A DNA stretch of 53,568 nucleotides from NCBI GenBank assembly GCA_902490585.1, contig CABUEI010000013.1, positions 1 to 53,568 of the forward strand. Reading direction: 5' to 3'. The DNA comes from an uncultured Oscillospiraceae bacterium. Lineage in GTDB: Bacteria > Bacillota > Clostridia > Oscillospirales > Ruminococcaceae. The notes below the pieces were generated by a model. The model searched no databases. It was given only the letters and a program-made list of their open reading frames with translations, and was not told the origin of the DNA. Shown here in pieces: positions 8,394 to 17,574 of the stretch. Numbering within the stretch: position 1 is the first letter of the stretch; every line of letters starts with the position of its first letter. Made by a program: the position numbers and the translations under genes.

Positions 8394-9502
8394 TGCTTAG
8401 TATAAGGAAAATTGAACTGCCCTATAAATGCAGAATGATCTGCGTAAGCGATATTCACGCACATTGCGACGAGTTCAGAGAATTGCTCCGTAAATGCAGA
8501 TACAATAAAGAAAGCGACTATCTGTTCATTCTCGGTGATATTCTTGAAAAGGGCAGTCAGAATATAGAAACGTTACGGTTTGTGCATGAACTGACGCAAG
8601 ACTCAAAATGCGTTTGTATCAAAGGCAATAACGATACGATGGTATCGCGTATGGCGTTTGACGATGAAAAGGAAAAGTTTCTCGAAAGGCTTACATACCG
8701 CCCTGTAAACGCTTATATGCAAATGGCGGAGAGTATCGGTATTACCGATTTCACGACAGATTTTGATAACAAGCGTAATGCTGTCAACCAAAAATTCGCT
8801 AAAGAACTGTCGTTCGTTTCGGGGCTTCCGACGGCTATAGAAACCGAAAAGCACATTTTCGTCCATGCAGGAGTTGAATACCGTCCCGACTGGGAAAACA
8901 GCAGCGAGCAGTTTGTTTTATGCGCACCATGGTGGATAAGAAACAGCCACGCTCTTGATAAATATGTAGTTGTAGGTCATTTCCCGACTTATAATTTTGC
9001 AAGAGGAAAAAACACCAATCTGCCTATAATCGACAATGATAAAAAGATCATTGATATCGATGGTGGATGTTCGGTAAAATCGGCAGGACAGATAAATGCT
9101 TTTATAATAACTAAGGACGGCGAAAGCTACAGCTATGACAATGTTTTTGTGCCGTCGGAGCCTTGCGAAAAATATACGGTTATAGGGGATTACACTGCCC
9201 CAAAGCAGTATAGTTATCTTGATTACGAAAAGAGCGATCTTGAAATACTCGACAAAACCGACGGACTTGTATCGGCGCGTGATAAGCACAGCGGCAAAAA
9301 CGGACTTATTCTTGAGCGTTTTATCGACAAATGGGGCGACGGTCATTATCACGGCTGGTCAAATCTCGATGCGTTTGTTTCCGTTAATAAAGGCGAAACA
9401 TTCTGCGTTTATTATAAGAATGAAAAATACTGTTACGGCATTGCAAATAGCGGTGAAGTCGGAATGATACCGCTTGACTGTGTTGTCGGTCATCAGATAT
9501 AA
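8390..9502 (+). CDS. Metallophosphoesterase with an unassigned C-terminal domain
   Basis: The first about 240 of 370 residues form a calcineurin-like phosphoesterase: SDIHAH, GDILEKG, KGNND, VHAGV and VVGHFP supply the usual metal-binding Asp, His and Asn residues. The spacing resembles the ApaH/PrpE-type phosphatases that act on dinucleoside polyphosphates or phosphoproteins. Residues about 255-370 form a second, aromatic-rich beta-type segment (GWSNLDAF, CVYYKNEKYCYGIA) that I do not recognise; an SH3-like fold is one guess. The ATG overlaps the queA stop (ATGATG) and tgt follows after 8 bases, so the gene is embedded in a queuosine operon. Its substrate is unknown. Confidence 0.88.
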   Translation: MMLSIRKIELPYKCRMICVSDIHAHCDEFRELLRKCRYNKESDYLFILGDILEKGSQNIETLRFVHELTQDSKCVCIKGNNDTMVSRMAFDDEKEKFLERLTYRPVNAYMQMAESIGITDFTTDFDNKRNAVNQKFAKELSFVSGLPTAIETEKHIFVHAGVEYRPDWENSSEQFVLCAPWWIRNSHALDKYVVVGHFPTYNFARGKNTNLPIIDNDKKIIDIDGGCSVKSAGQINAFIITKDGESYSYDNVFVPSEPCEKYTVIGDYTAPKQYSYLDYEKSDLEILDKTDGLVSARDKHSGKNGLILERFIDKWGDGHYHGWSNLDAFVSVNKGETFCVYYKNEKYCYGIANSGEVGMIPLDCVVGHQI

Positions 9503-9510
9503 GGAGAAAT

Positions 9511-10644
9511 ATGTTTAAAGTACTTAAAACAGACGGAGTGGCAAGAAGAGGAGAGTTCCACACCCCTCACGGAGTGATACAGTCGCCGTTTTTTATGAAT
9601 GTCGGCACTTCTGCGGCAATCAAGGGCGGTATATCATCGCTTGATCTTAAAGACCTCAAGTGTCAGGTAGAGCTTTGCAACACCTATCACCTTCATGTAC
9701 GCCCGGGTGACGATGTTATATACAAAATGGGCGGACTTCACAAGTTCATGAACTGGGACAGACCTATCCTCACCGACAGCGGCGGATTTCAGGTTTTCTC
9801 ACTTGCCAAGCTCAGAAAGATAAAGGAAGAGGGAGTGTATTTCAATTCCCACGTTGACGGCAGACGTATTTTCATGGGGCCCGAAGAGAGTATGAGAATA
9901 CAGTCACACTTAGCTTCTACAATAGCTATGGCGTTTGACGAATGTATCGAAAACCCCTCACCTTATGATTACGTCAAGAAGTCGGTTGACAGAACTACAA
10001 GGTGGCTACAGCGTTGTATTGACGAAATGGCAAGACTTAACTCCCTGCCCGAAACGATAAACAGACAGCAGATGCTGTTTGCGATAAATCAAGGCGGAAC
10101 TTATGACGATATAAGAGCCGAGCACATGAAAACCATTGCCAACATGAATGTTGACGGCATAGCGATCGGCGGACTTGCCGTAGGCGAACCCACCGAGGTA
10201 ATGTACAGAATAATCGAAACGGTTATCCCTCATTCACCTACAGACAAGCCCAGATACTTAATGGGTGTCGGAACTCCGTCCAATATAATAGAAGCCGTTT
10301 ACAGAGGTGTTGATATGTTCGACTGCGTTATGCCGAGCCGTAACGCACGTCATGCAACGGTGTTCACATGGAACGGTATTACCCATGTTACAAATCAGTG
10401 CTTTGAAACCGATTCGTTACCGATAGACCCCGAGTGTGACTGCCCGACCTGCCGTAACTTCTCAAGAGCATATATAAGACATCTTTTCAAGTCTGGAGAA
10501 ATGCTCGGAGGAAGACTTGCGGTACAGCATAATCTTTACTTCTATAATACACTTATGGAGAAGATAAGAGCGGCAATCGAAGAGGGTACTTTTGAAGAAT
10601 TCAGAAACCACTATTCACCGCTTTTAGCGTCAAAACTCGGTTGA
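9511..10644 (+). CDS. tgt: tRNA-guanine transglycosylase
   Basis: This 377-residue TIM-barrel enzyme swaps guanine-34 for preQ1 in tRNAs with GUN anticodons. Visible are the substrate-binding DSGGFQVFSL, the GGLAVGEP loop, the nucleophile region DMFDCVMPSRNARHAT, and the zinc site built from the CDCPTCRNFSRAYIRHLF cysteines and histidine. Length is normal. The gene is preceded by AAGGAG and stands 8 bases after the phosphoesterase. Queuosine synthesis genes queC/D/E/F are not in the window, so the precursor is either made elsewhere or salvaged. Confidence 0.98.
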   Translation: MFKVLKTDGVARRGEFHTPHGVIQSPFFMNVGTSAAIKGGISSLDLKDLKCQVELCNTYHLHVRPGDDVIYKMGGLHKFMNWDRPILTDSGGFQVFSLAKLRKIKEEGVYFNSHVDGRRIFMGPEESMRIQSHLASTIAMAFDECIENPSPYDYVKKSVDRTTRWLQRCIDEMARLNSLPETINRQQMLFAINQGGTYDDIRAEHMKTIANMNVDGIAIGGLAVGEPTEVMYRIIETVIPHSPTDKPRYLMGVGTPSNIIEAVYRGVDMFDCVMPSRNARHATVFTWNGITHVTNQCFETDSLPIDPECDCPTCRNFSRAYIRHLFKSGEMLGGRLAVQHNLYFYNTLMEKIRAAIEEGTFEEFRNHYSPLLASKLG

Positions 10645-10669
10645 TTTTCTTTTAATTATCACATAAGGG

Positions 10670-10678
10670 TGATATAAT
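10670..10678 (+). promoter_or_regulatory. Extended -10 promoter ahead of remA
   Basis: TGATATAAT gives a TGn extension joined to a perfect TATAAT (10673-10678), 31 bases before the remA ATG. There is no clear -35 hexamer, as is usual for extended -10 promoters. Confidence 0.6.
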
Positions 10679-10709
10679 AATTAATTAACAAAAGTGCAAA
10701 GGAGAGTTT

Positions 10710-10955
10710 ATGAAGCTGATTAATATAGGTTACGGCAATACAGTCAATTCCGACAGGGTAATAGCTGCTGTGAGTGCCGATGCCGCCCCGGTAAAGCGTA
10801 TCATATCCGCCGCAAAGGATAACAATACGGCTATAGACGCAACCTGCGGCAAAAAGACAAAGACAGTAATAATAACCGACAGCAATCATGTAGTCCTGTC
10901 GGCACTGGATATATCGCACTTCACAGGCATAACAGCAGGCGAAGACGAAGAATAA
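10710..10955 (+). CDS. remA: RemA/DUF370 family DNA-binding regulator
   Basis: This 81-residue protein begins LINIGYGNTVNSDRVIAAVS and contains the alternating PVKRIISAAK and KTKTVIITDSNHVVLSA segments that define the RemA (DUF370) family. In Bacillus subtilis RemA is a histone-like oligomeric ring that binds repeated sites and activates biofilm matrix and osmoprotection operons. In many Firmicutes the gene lies directly before gmk, as here (15 bases apart). The target genes in this organism are unknown. AAGGAG stands 7 bases upstream of the ATG. Confidence 0.93.
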   Translation: MKLINIGYGNTVNSDRVIAAVSADAAPVKRIISAAKDNNTAIDATCGKKTKTVIITDSNHVVLSALDISHFTGITAGEDEE

Positions 10956-10970
10956 AGGGAGAGAATTAAT

Positions 10971-11576
10971 ATGAACAAGGGACTGCCTATAGTAATTTCT
11001 GCACCGTCGGGTTGCGGAAAGGATACGATACTTGAACAGCTCTACAAGAAGAATTCAAATCTTACACAGTCGGTTTCCGCTACCACAAGAGCAATGCGTG
11101 AGGGTGAAATTGACGGTGTTAGCTATCATTTTACAACTGTAGAAGCATTTGAAAAGATGATAGAAAATGGCGAAGTGCTTGAATATACACAGTACTGCGG
11201 CAACTATTACGGCACACCAAAAAAAGCCGTAACGGATATGCTCGAACAGGGCAAGGACGTAATACTCAAAATCGAAGTCGAAGGTGCTATGAATATCAAG
11301 AAGATATTCCCCGAATGTGTTCTTATCTTCATACTTCCTCCCTCAATGAGCGAGCTTGACAGAAGACTGAGAAAAAGAGGAACCGAAACCGAAGAAACAA
11401 TTGCCGCAAGAATAGCACAGGCAAGAAATGAGCTTGAGCTTGCGGATAAATTCGATTACCTCGTTGTAAACGGTGAGCTTGAAAAGGCAGTCGATGACGT
11501 AAACACTGTTATCCTTGCAGAGAAGATGAGCACAAAGCGTTCTCTTGCACTTCTTGAAGATATCAAGAAATCGTAA
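10971..11576 (+). CDS. gmk: Guanylate kinase
   Basis: This 201-residue P-loop kinase phosphorylates GMP to GDP. The opening ISAPSGCGKDTI holds the ATP loop. The usual GKST/GKGT is GKDT here, which is a noteworthy variant. SVSATTRAMREGEIDGVSYHF is the GMP-binding part, followed by EVEGAMNIKK and the lid with RLRKRGTETEE. Length is normal. The stop overlaps the priA start by one base (TAATG). The rpoZ and coaBC genes often found between gmk and priA in Firmicutes are absent. Confidence 0.97.
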   Translation: MNKGLPIVISAPSGCGKDTILEQLYKKNSNLTQSVSATTRAMREGEIDGVSYHFTTVEAFEKMIENGEVLEYTQYCGNYYGTPKKAVTDMLEQGKDVILKIEVEGAMNIKKIFPECVLIFILPPSMSELDRRLRKRGTETEETIAARIAQARNELELADKFDYLVVNGELEKAVDDVNTVILAEKMSTKRSLALLEDIKKS

Positions 11577-14068
11577 TGAGCGACAGCTTTGATATAAACA
11601 GTAAAGCAGATAAAGCTATAGTTTCCGTAGTTGTCGATAAGGCGCTTTACAGCTTTGATAACAAGTTTGATTACTATCTGCCGCAGGGAGTAACAGCTAA
11701 AGTCGGTCAGCGTGTAATTGTACCGTTTGGCAAAGGCGGAAAAAAGCGTGTCGGCTTAGTTACAGGTTTTAAGCAAAGTGCCGATTACAGCAGACTTAAA
11801 GAGGTTTACTGCGTTATAAATGACGAAGTGGTTCTCAGTGAAGAAATGCTCGGACTTATGCGCTGGATGAAAGAGAATACTTTCTGCACCTATTTTGATG
11901 CGGTAAAAACCATTCTTCCGGGTGGCATGGCACTTAACGTATCGCAGAGATACACTTTAAGTGATGAGTTTAAGAAAGCTCCCGACAGCTTTTCTCTTGA
12001 ATCTGCCGAACAGGCTGTATCTGCAATGCTCCTCGGTTGCAAAAGCAACAGAGAGCTGAACGATATGATTGATTACGGCTTTGACGAACAGCAGAAGAAG
12101 CTCATAAAACAGCTTTGCGAAAAATCGGTGCTTGTTTCTCTTGATATAATAAAGCAGAGAATAGGCAGTGAAACCGAAAGGAACGTCAGACTGACAGAAA
12201 GTTATCAGAGCGGCGAATATACCGATAAAGGCGGAAAACCGCTTACCGCAAAGCAGAAAAAGGTAGCTGATTTTCTTGAATGTGCCGTTTCCGCTTCCGT
12301 AAAGGAAGTATGCTACAATTGTGTCGTTACAAATGCCGTTATAAATAACATGGAGAAAAACGGCATTGTCGAATGTTTTGATAATGAGATCTCACGCTCG
12401 CTTACAGCAGGCGCAAAGGCTGTAAAAAGCATTGACGATATAACACTGTCGGACGAACAGTCGGCGGTATACAGCGGAATGTCTGAGCTTATGGACAGCG
12501 GCAAACCGCAGTGTGCTTTGCTCAAAGGCGTTACGGGAAGCGGTAAGACCACCGTTTTCTTAAAGCTTATCGACAAAGCGGTAAAACAGGGTAAAACAGC
12601 ACTTATGCTTGTCCCCGAAATATCGCTTACTCCGCAGATGGTAAGAAATTTCACCGACCTTTTCGGAAGCAACGTTGCGGTTATTCACAGCAACTTGTCC
12701 CTCGGTCAGAGAACGGACGAATATAAACGTATCGAAAAGGGCGATGCAAAGATAGTTATAGGAACAAGAAGTGCGGTATTCGCACCGCTTGACAATATCG
12801 GAATAATCGTTATTGACGAAGAGGGCGAGCATACCTATAAATCCGAAAAGTCTCCTCGCTATCAGGCAAGGAGCATAGCAAAGCAGAGGTGCTTTTACCA
12901 TAATGCAACTCTTCTTTTAGCGTCTGCCACCCCGAGCCTTGAAAGCGCATACTTTGCGTCAATCGGCAGATATAAGCTGTTCGAGATGAAAAAGCGTTAC
13001 AGTCAGCCGGTTCTCCCCGATGTGTATCTTGTTGATATGAAAGTCGAGGTTGAAACAGGCAACCGTTCAAATTTCAGCAGGGCGCTTGCGGATGAAATAA
13101 AAAACAATCTTCAAAGAGGAGAGCAGACAATTCTTCTGCTTAACCGCAGAGGCTACAACACTTATATGAACTGCATCAAGTGCGGTGAAGTATACAAGTG
13201 TCCCAATTGCAACATTCCTCTTACATATCATAAGACGAACAATTGCATGATATGCCACTATTGCGGCTATACCGAAGTGTTTACGGGAAAATGCAAGACG
13301 TGCGGCTCAAAGTTCATATACAGCTCGGGCACAGGAACACAGCGTATAGAAGACGAAATTTCAACGCTGTTTCCGTCCGCAAGAGTATTGCGTATGGATG
13401 CCGACACTACAATGAGCAAGTTCTCTTATGAAAAGAATTTCGACAAGTTCAAGAACGGTGAGTACGACATAATGGTCGGTACTCAGATGATAGCCAAAGG
13501 ACTTGACTTTGAGAACGTGACCCTTGTCGGTGTACTGCTGATAGATAAATCGCTGTACGCAGGCGATTATCTCGGTTATGAAAAGACATTTTCACTGATA
13601 ACCCAGGTAGTAGGCAGGTGCGGCAGAGGTTCAAAAAAGGGCAGAGCGTACTTACAGACATTCTCCCCCGAACATTATGTCCTCAATCTTGCGGCAGACC
13701 AGAACTATGATGAGTTTTTCAGACAGGAATGTGAGATAAGAAAAGCGCTCCTGTTTCCGCCTTATTGCAATATATGTGAAATAGGACTTTCGTCGGCTGA
13801 CGAATTTGCCTGCAAGAAAGGCTCGGAGAGCTTTGTAAAACTGTTCATGAAGAACCTTGAGGGTCACAGTATCCCGATAAGAGTACTCGGACCGTCTGCC
13901 TGCTCGGTAGCTAAGGTAAACGGCAAATACCGCTACAGGATCATCATAAAATGCAAGAACAATAAAGAGTTCAGGTCGGTAATGCAGGCAACATTGCTTG
14001 ACGCATACAAGTCACCGGCTCTTGATAAAGTAGGTTTCTTCGCCGACATGAACGGCGAGATCATATAA
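11576..14068 (+). CDS. priA: Primosomal replication-restart helicase PriA
   Basis: This 830-residue DEXH-type helicase reloads the replisome at collapsed forks. In order: the N-terminal DNA-binding domain (DYYLPQGVTAKVGQRVIVPFG), Walker A GVTGSGKTT, the Walker B region reading IDEEGEHTYK (Gly where many homologues have His or Gln), motif III SATPSLES, then the cysteine-rich zinc insertion (CIKCGEVYKCPNCNIPL and CHYCG, CKTCGSKF). Motifs V and VI follow, with GTQMIAKGLDF and QVVGRCGRG. Full length. It is translationally coupled to gmk and followed 16 bases later by def. Confidence 0.97.
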   Translation: MSDSFDINSKADKAIVSVVVDKALYSFDNKFDYYLPQGVTAKVGQRVIVPFGKGGKKRVGLVTGFKQSADYSRLKEVYCVINDEVVLSEEMLGLMRWMKENTFCTYFDAVKTILPGGMALNVSQRYTLSDEFKKAPDSFSLESAEQAVSAMLLGCKSNRELNDMIDYGFDEQQKKLIKQLCEKSVLVSLDIIKQRIGSETERNVRLTESYQSGEYTDKGGKPLTAKQKKVADFLECAVSASVKEVCYNCVVTNAVINNMEKNGIVECFDNEISRSLTAGAKAVKSIDDITLSDEQSAVYSGMSELMDSGKPQCALLKGVTGSGKTTVFLKLIDKAVKQGKTALMLVPEISLTPQMVRNFTDLFGSNVAVIHSNLSLGQRTDEYKRIEKGDAKIVIGTRSAVFAPLDNIGIIVIDEEGEHTYKSEKSPRYQARSIAKQRCFYHNATLLLASATPSLESAYFASIGRYKLFEMKKRYSQPVLPDVYLVDMKVEVETGNRSNFSRALADEIKNNLQRGEQTILLLNRRGYNTYMNCIKCGEVYKCPNCNIPLTYHKTNNCMICHYCGYTEVFTGKCKTCGSKFIYSSGTGTQRIEDEISTLFPSARVLRMDADTTMSKFSYEKNFDKFKNGEYDIMVGTQMIAKGLDFENVTLVGVLLIDKSLYAGDYLGYEKTFSLITQVVGRCGRGSKKGRAYLQTFSPEHYVLNLAADQNYDEFFRQECEIRKALLFPPYCNICEIGLSSADEFACKKGSESFVKLFMKNLEGHSIPIRVLGPSACSVAKVNGKYRYRIIIKCKNNKEFRSVMQATLLDAYKSPALDKVGFFADMNGEII

Positions 14069-14084
14069 AGAAAGGATTTTTGAA

Positions 14085-14567
14085 ATGGCAAAGAGAATAA
14101 TAGCTAAGGACGGCGACGAGTCGCTGAGAAAGAGATGTAAGGACGTTACCGTCTTTGACGATAAGCTGTGGACAATGCTTGACGATATGTACGAAACCAT
14201 GCAGGAGGCAAACGGCGTAGGTCTTGCCGCACCTCAGATAAGCGTACTGAGAAGAGTAGTCGTTATAGATGTCGGTGACGACCACGGTAAGATTGAGCTT
14301 ATAAACCCTGTTATAACTTCTATGAAGGGCAAACAGCACGAGCTTGAGGGTTGTCTTTCCGTGCCGGGTATGTGGGGCTATGTAGAAAGACCCGCAAAGG
14401 TCAAGGTAAAGGCTCAGGACAGATACGGCAAGGAATTTGAGATAGAGGGTACAGAACTTCTGGCAATTGCTCTCTGCCATGAGATCGACCACCTCAGCGG
14501 TATTCTGTTTACAGATAAGGCAGATGAACTGCTTACATCAGAACAGCTCGAAGAACGTAAGAAGTAA
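14085..14567 (+). CDS. def: Peptide deformylase
   Basis: This 160-residue metalloenzyme removes the N-formyl group from nascent proteins. All three signature motifs are present: GVGLAAPQI, EGCLSVPG with the metal-ligand cysteine, and HEIDHLSG with the two ligand histidines and the catalytic glutamate. It forms a functional pair with fmt 13 bases downstream, which adds the formyl group to initiator tRNA. AAAGGA lies ahead of the ATG. Length and motifs are ordinary for this family. Confidence 0.98.
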   Translation: MAKRIIAKDGDESLRKRCKDVTVFDDKLWTMLDDMYETMQEANGVGLAAPQISVLRRVVVIDVGDDHGKIELINPVITSMKGKQHELEGCLSVPGMWGYVERPAKVKVKAQDRYGKEFEIEGTELLAIALCHEIDHLSGILFTDKADELLTSEQLEERKK

Positions 14568-14580
14568 AGGAGATACCTTT

Positions 14581-15516
14581 ATGAATATAGTATTTATGGG
14601 AACTCCCGATTTTGCCGTTTCGGCACTTGAGGAGTTACACAAACATCATAATGTCATGGCTGTATTTACTCAGCCCGACAAGCCTAAGAACAGAGGTAAG
14701 AAGATGCAGGCACCGCCTGTGAAAGAATGTGCAATGATGTACAATATTTCCGTATATCAGCCGCTTTCACTGAGAAAAGGCGAAGATGCCGAAAAATCAC
14801 TCGAACTGCTCAGAAACCTAAGCCCTGACTGCATTGTCGTTGCGGCATACGGTCAGATTTTGCCCGAAAGCATACTCGAACTGCCCCGATACAAGTGCAT
14901 AAATATACATGCGTCACTTTTACCTAAATACCGTGGTGCCGCACCTATCCAGAAGTGCATTATCGACGGCGAAACCGAGAGCGGCGTCACCACAATGCTC
15001 ATGGCAAAAGGGCTTGACACAGGTGATATGCTGATGAAAAAGTCGGTCGAAATCACCCCCGAAATGACCGGCGGAGAGCTCCACGACAAGCTTGCCGCAG
15101 TCGGTGCAGAGCTTATAGCCGAAACACTTGAAGCCTGCGAAAACGGCTTGATAAAGCCAATTCCCCAGGATGACAGCCTTTCATCCTATGCCGGTATGAT
15201 TTCCAAGGAAATGTGTAGGATAGATTTTACAAAAAATGCAATTGATGTATATAATCTCATCAGAGGTATGTCACCCTCGCCTTGCGCTTATACTTTTATA
15301 GGTGATAAAAGACTTAAAGTATATTTTGCGGTTCTTACGGATATCACTTCTGATGCGCCCTGCGGCACTGTTGTCAACGAAAATGACCTTACAGTTGTTT
15401 GCGGCGACAAAAAGTGTATACGCTTTACCGAGGTTCAGGGCGAAGGCGGCAAACGTATGAGTACCGCTAACTTCGTAAACGGCAATAAACTGCCGCACGG
15501 CACTATATTGGGATAA
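14581..15516 (+). CDS. fmt: Methionyl-tRNA formyltransferase
   Basis: This 311-residue enzyme formylates Met-tRNA(fMet). The start MNIVFMGTPDFAV, the folate-binding and catalytic stretch NIHASLLPKYRGAAPIQKCI with Asn and His, and GDTESGV-like EGETESGVTTM segments are typical. The C-terminal tRNA-binding barrel begins near residue 205. I chose the ATG at 14581: AAGGAG lies 8 bases ahead, and an open extension upstream lies inside def in another frame. The initiator tRNA gene occurs in the same window at 24248. Confidence 0.97.
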   Translation: MNIVFMGTPDFAVSALEELHKHHNVMAVFTQPDKPKNRGKKMQAPPVKECAMMYNISVYQPLSLRKGEDAEKSLELLRNLSPDCIVVAAYGQILPESILELPRYKCINIHASLLPKYRGAAPIQKCIIDGETESGVTTMLMAKGLDTGDMLMKKSVEITPEMTGGELHDKLAAVGAELIAETLEACENGLIKPIPQDDSLSSYAGMISKEMCRIDFTKNAIDVYNLIRGMSPSPCAYTFIGDKRLKVYFAVLTDITSDAPCGTVVNENDLTVVCGDKKCIRFTEVQGEGGKRMSTANFVNGNKLPHGTILG

Positions 15517-15543
15517 TTACGTTAAACGGGAAGGAGAACGGAA

Positions 15544-16233
15544 ATGCCTAAGTATTTGCTTGATTATAATGTCATCTATTTTCTGCTGATTGTGGCTTTT
15601 TTCTACTCGATATACACATCTGTCAATGTCAAGAGCACTTTCAGAAAGTATAACAAAATGCCGAGTTCAAGAGGAATGTCAGCCGCAACCATAGCAAGAC
15701 AGATTCTCGACAGCAACGGCCTTTATAACGTTCAGATAACAAGAGTATCCGGAGAACTTACCGACCACTATGACCCCAGAACCAACACTGTAGCGCTTTC
15801 AGCACCTGTCTATGACAGCATTTCTGTAGGTGCGATCGGTGTTGCGGCACACGAAGTCGGTCATGCAATCCAGTACGCAAAGAATTACACTCCTATTAAG
15901 ATAAGAATGGCGATTCTGCCTGTAGCCCAGTTCGGCTCGTCGGCATGGATATTGTTCTTTATACTCGGAATAGTGTTCAATATGTCGTTGCTCAGAGGAA
16001 TCGGAATCGGGCTTTTCGCCGCAATAGTGCTGTTCCAGCTGGTAACACTGCCTGTTGAGTTCAACGCAAGCCACAGAGCGCTTGCTACTATAAAGGATCA
16101 GGGTATACTGTTCGGTGCGGAATACACGGGAGCAAAGAAAACGCTTAAAGCCGCCGCTATGACTTATGTTGCTTCGCTTGCTGTAGCACTGTTACAGCTG
16201 TTAAGACTTATAGCAAGCTCAAGAAGAGATTGA
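15544..16233 (+). CDS. Membrane zinc metallopeptidase (YugP type)
   Basis: This 229-residue integral membrane protein has an N-terminal helix (about 7-24), the zinc motif HEVGHAIQ near residue 104, and further helices around 133-155, 157-178 and 205-220. The MSAATIARQILDSNGL and HYDPRTNTVALS segments match the neutral zinc metallopeptidase family that includes Bacillus YugP. The substrate is unknown; the fold suggests membrane protein quality control. It sits between fmt and rsmB, 27 bases after fmt, as in many clostridia. Confidence 0.9.
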   Translation: MPKYLLDYNVIYFLLIVAFFYSIYTSVNVKSTFRKYNKMPSSRGMSAATIARQILDSNGLYNVQITRVSGELTDHYDPRTNTVALSAPVYDSISVGAIGVAAHEVGHAIQYAKNYTPIKIRMAILPVAQFGSSAWILFFILGIVFNMSLLRGIGIGLFAAIVLFQLVTLPVEFNASHRALATIKDQGILFGAEYTGAKKTLKAAAMTYVASLAVALLQLLRLIASSRRD

Positions 16234-16246
16234 TTTGGAGAGATGA

Positions 16247-17566
16247 ATGAAAACCGCAAGACAGATAACACTCGACCTGCTTATCCGTATGGATACACAG
16301 GGGGCATATTCAAATATAATACTTGACCACGCATTCACGCAGAACGATGCGGACAGGCGTGACAAAGCCTTTTCTGCGGCTCTGTTCTACGGAGTGCTTG
16401 AACGCAGAATGACGCTTGATTATCTTATACGCTACTATTCGGGAATCGAATTTGATAAGATAAAAATTGCGGTTGTCGAGATATTGCGAATGGGATTTTA
16501 TCAGCTTCTGTTCATGAATTCCGTGCCTGAAAGTGCGGCAGTAAACGAATCGGTCGCACTCTGCGATTACTGCAACAGCACAAAAGCAAAGGGCTATGTA
16601 AACGCAATTCTCAGAACCTTTCTGCGTAACGAAAAGCAGATAGATTACGGCAATCTGACCGACGAGGCAAAGCTTTCAATAGAATATTCATGCCCGAAAT
16701 GGCTTGTCAAGAAGTGGATTCGTGAGCTGGGCGAGCAAAGGGCTATGCAGATGATAAACGCAAGCTTCGGCAGACCGCCCATATACGCAAGAGTAAACAC
16801 GGTAAGATACACAGTTGAAGACGTTATTGCACAGCTTGAATCAGACGGTATTACAGCAAGCAAGAACAGCCTTATAGATGCCTGCATAGAGCTGACAAAC
16901 ACAAAGGGAATAGAGCAGAGTACTGCTTATAAAAAGGGAATGTTTCATATCCAGGATATTTCTTCCCAGATATGCTGTAAGATAGCTTCTCCTATGTTCA
17001 ATGATACGGTTGTTGATCTTTGCAGTGCACCCGGCGGAAAAACGTTCACCTGTGCCGAAATAATGAATGACAGAGGCAGAATATACAGCTACGACTTGTA
17101 TGACGGTAAGGTATCGGTTATCAGCAATACTGCCAGACGACTGGGACTGACGATTATAACCGTCGCCGAAAACGACGCCACAAAGCTGAATAAGGATATT
17201 CCGAAAGCGGACAAGGTTATCTGTGATGTACCGTGTTCGGGACTCGGTGTAATCAGAAGAAAGCCGGAGATCAAGTATAAGCCGATGAAACAGCTTGAAT
17301 CGCTTCCCGATACACAGCGCAGGATTATAAACAATGCCGCTGAGTATGTAAAACCGGGCGGAACATTAATATATTCCACCTGTACGGTGAGCAAGACGGA
17401 AAACGACGATATTGTCGAAGAGTTCCTGAAAACGCACAGCGACTTTGTTCCGGTGGTTATTCCGCTGAACATAAAGCGGCTTGAGGACAGCTATAAAAGA
17501 ACTATGCTACCGTGTGACGTGAACGGTGACGGATTCTTCACGGCAACACTCAGAAAGGTAAAATAA
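16247..17566 (+). CDS. rsmB: 16S rRNA (cytosine-967 C5)-methyltransferase
   Basis: At 439 residues it combines an N-terminal NusB-like RNA-binding domain (about 1-135) with a SAM-dependent m5C methyltransferase. The SAM loop is DLCSAPGGKTF, the first catalytic Cys sits in CDVPCSGLGVIRRKPEI and the second in STCTVSKTEND. Length matches RsmB/Sun. The order fmt, peptidase, rsmB, rlmN, prpC, prkC is the classical Firmicutes arrangement and supports the assignment. The neighbouring rlmN start follows 8 bases after the stop. Confidence 0.96.
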   Translation: MKTARQITLDLLIRMDTQGAYSNIILDHAFTQNDADRRDKAFSAALFYGVLERRMTLDYLIRYYSGIEFDKIKIAVVEILRMGFYQLLFMNSVPESAAVNESVALCDYCNSTKAKGYVNAILRTFLRNEKQIDYGNLTDEAKLSIEYSCPKWLVKKWIRELGEQRAMQMINASFGRPPIYARVNTVRYTVEDVIAQLESDGITASKNSLIDACIELTNTKGIEQSTAYKKGMFHIQDISSQICCKIASPMFNDTVVDLCSAPGGKTFTCAEIMNDRGRIYSYDLYDGKVSVISNTARRLGLTIITVAENDATKLNKDIPKADKVICDVPCSGLGVIRRKPEIKYKPMKQLESLPDTQRRIINNAAEYVKPGGTLIYSTCTVSKTENDDIVEEFLKTHSDFVPVVIPLNIKRLEDSYKRTMLPCDVNGDGFFTATLRKVK

Positions 17567-17574
17567 ACTTACAA

